From the NCBI RefSeq assembly GCF_000275845.1, contig NW_006766884.1, positions 203,976 through 267,975 of the forward strand: DNA of 64,000 nucleotides, in the 5' to 3' direction. Below, piece by piece: positions 62,702 through 64,000 of the stretch (position 1 is the first letter of the stretch; every line of letters begins with the position of its first letter). A program made the translations under genes and the position numbers. This DNA is from Dichomitus squalens LYAD-421 SS1 (lineage: Eukaryota; Basidiomycota; Agaricomycetes; Polyporales; Polyporaceae). The notes beneath the pieces were generated by a model, which was given only the letters and a program-made list of their open reading frames with translations, searched no databases and had not been told where the DNA came from.

Positions 62702-64000
62702 TTATATGTCCGCGCGTAGATACCGATGGACGTCGTTGAGACCTAACGCCGGGAAGGGGATCCCACCAAGGATTAGCGACTCGCTTTGAAGCGTCCCATA
62801 CTGGTCTGTAGTGAGCATGATCGGTATCTCGTGTCTGTAGACGGGGAAATCCTTGAGATGCTCTGGCGGTAGGATGATCAACCGAATGGCATGCTGCGTG
62901 AGGATGAATTAGAATAGATATACACGACATCTCGGAGACCAAGGCCAACGATGGACACGAACCTCAACCGCCACAGCATCTTTCACCCGCCACGAGGTCT
63001 CCCGCCCCGATTCACCTGCTTGCACCTCGAGCCGAAGGTAGGCGATGCCTTCCTGCGACTCATCCGCGAGGTAGAGGTCCGCACGCGAGAGGCATTGCTC
63101 GCGTATACTGATCTGCGCACCTAAAGATATCCACGTTTTCTGCCGCTTGACCAGCGATAAGTGGGCATTATGCGACAGCAGCCTAGCTAGCGCCGGGGAG
63201 CGAGGACTCTCGATCTTCAATAGAATGGCTATCGTGTCACCAGACGCGAAACATTTTGTTGCGGCCATCGTGAGCTGGGCGACATTGTGGGTGTCATATC
63301 TTGGACAGCGAGCAGTGTCAGACAGGCGGGACATACCGAGATCCGTGGCAAGTCTTCCCGCCGGTGTGCGTTGGGATCCTGACGAGGGAGCCAGGTTGGC
63401 TTCAGCGTGACATTGGACATGCGCTCCGAGTTCAGCACCGCATCAGTGTGAGCCCAGGGCAGCTCGTCCACCGGCGGCGTCTCCGGACGGGACTTGGGCA
63501 GGTACAGCAGTGGTACGACCAGCCTAAATGAGCATAGCAACCCGTGGGTCAACGCAGCTGCCCCTTCACAACAGCGACAGAGAGAGCTGCGTACTTCTCG
63601 TGCCGCCTCATGCCCTTGCGAGAGATGTCGACTCGGAAGGAGTAGTGTATCTCGGTCGAGATCCCGGGCTGGTAGACCGTATACGACGGCGGGAGGGGGT
63701 CGTGCTGCCCATCGAGATACGTCGGGAATTGTATCGCGAACGGGAACTCGCCCTTGAGCGTCGCGCTCTGCTTTGCGGGTGCGGTGAATACCACCTGTTT
63801 CTTTTTGAGTATCACTACTCTGCTGACGCCTGGGACGGCGACAGTAGCGTGCTGGCTCGCCGAAGTGTTGATCGCCCCTTGAAGCTATAGATAGCATCGC
63901 ATGAGATGTAATGTACGACGGCACCGATAGATGAGTACTGAGGCCCAGCAGCTCACGGCTCGCGATACTCACTGATACAGATAGCTCAACGACGTGCGAA
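62702..64000 (-). CDS. Arrestin-like protein, 5' end outside the window
   Basis: The gene runs off the right edge. Joined exons, 5' to 3', read HVVELSVSLQGAINTSAS and VVILKKKQVVFTAPAKQ. A core with TLKGEFPFAIQFPTYL and the YTVYQPGISTEIHYSFRV beta strands follows. The C-terminal arrestin half has CFASGDTIAILLKIESP and TSWRVKDAVAVEHAIRLI. The ending HLKDFPVYRHEIPIMLTT leads to a stop at 62702-62704. This fits fungal arrestin-like (alpha-arrestin/Rim8-type) proteins, adaptors that link membrane cargo to ubiquitin ligases. No PY motif is visible in the part seen. Junctions at 63241-63297 and 63520-63590 were chosen because they alone restore frame. Confidence 0.72.

Overview
The window reads as nuclear DNA of a mushroom-type basidiomycete, most likely an Agaricomycete. 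Genes are dense and lie on both strands. They are cut by many introns of about 50-65 nt with GT..AG ends, and joining the exons restores well-known fungal proteins. I saw no prokaryotic layout, rRNA, tRNA or CRISPR. All exon models below were joined by eye from splice signals, reading phase and remembered family consensus; no alignment was run.

Layout. 0-5 kb holds three small membrane proteins of unknown function. 5.3-8.4 kb holds a divergent pair: a small conserved protein with an N-myristoylation-like start, and a Hos2/Rpd3-type histone deacetylase. 9.0-17.4 kb holds two minus-strand regulators: a Jsn1/Puf2-like protein with two RRMs and Pumilio repeats, and a GDS1-like winged-helix protein. 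19.7-26.5 kb holds linker histone H1, RNA polymerase III subunit RPC82, and a divergent acidic basidiomycete protein. 27.6-34.6 kb holds a degenerate acyl-CoA-synthetase-like protein divergent from FACT subunit SPT16. 47.9-64 kb holds an alpha/beta hydrolase, a small basic protein, the RecQ4-like helicase HRQ1, a SCY1-like pseudokinase, two tandem wax-synthase-type MBOAT acyltransferases and, cut by the window edge, an arrestin-like protein.

The least explained region is 35.4-45.8 kb. Four plus-strand genes of 241-261 codons share one exon/intron plan and a C-terminal module (Y-x-R-Q-I, then a basic L-A-x-K-I-A-x-E helix, an intron, then a G/S-S-W motif). Their N-termini are unrelated. They sit in long spacers that hold at least one possible decayed copy. 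I know of no function for this family; it is the best candidate here for an undescribed system.

Most conserved genes act on chromatin or nucleic acids (deacetylase, H1, RPC82, SPT16, HRQ1, PUF protein). I see no sign that they form a functional cluster. Notable gene-structure features are two consecutive 9-nt microexons in HRQ1, probable GC-AG introns in HRQ1 and SPT16, and several stop-free introns whose length is a multiple of three.
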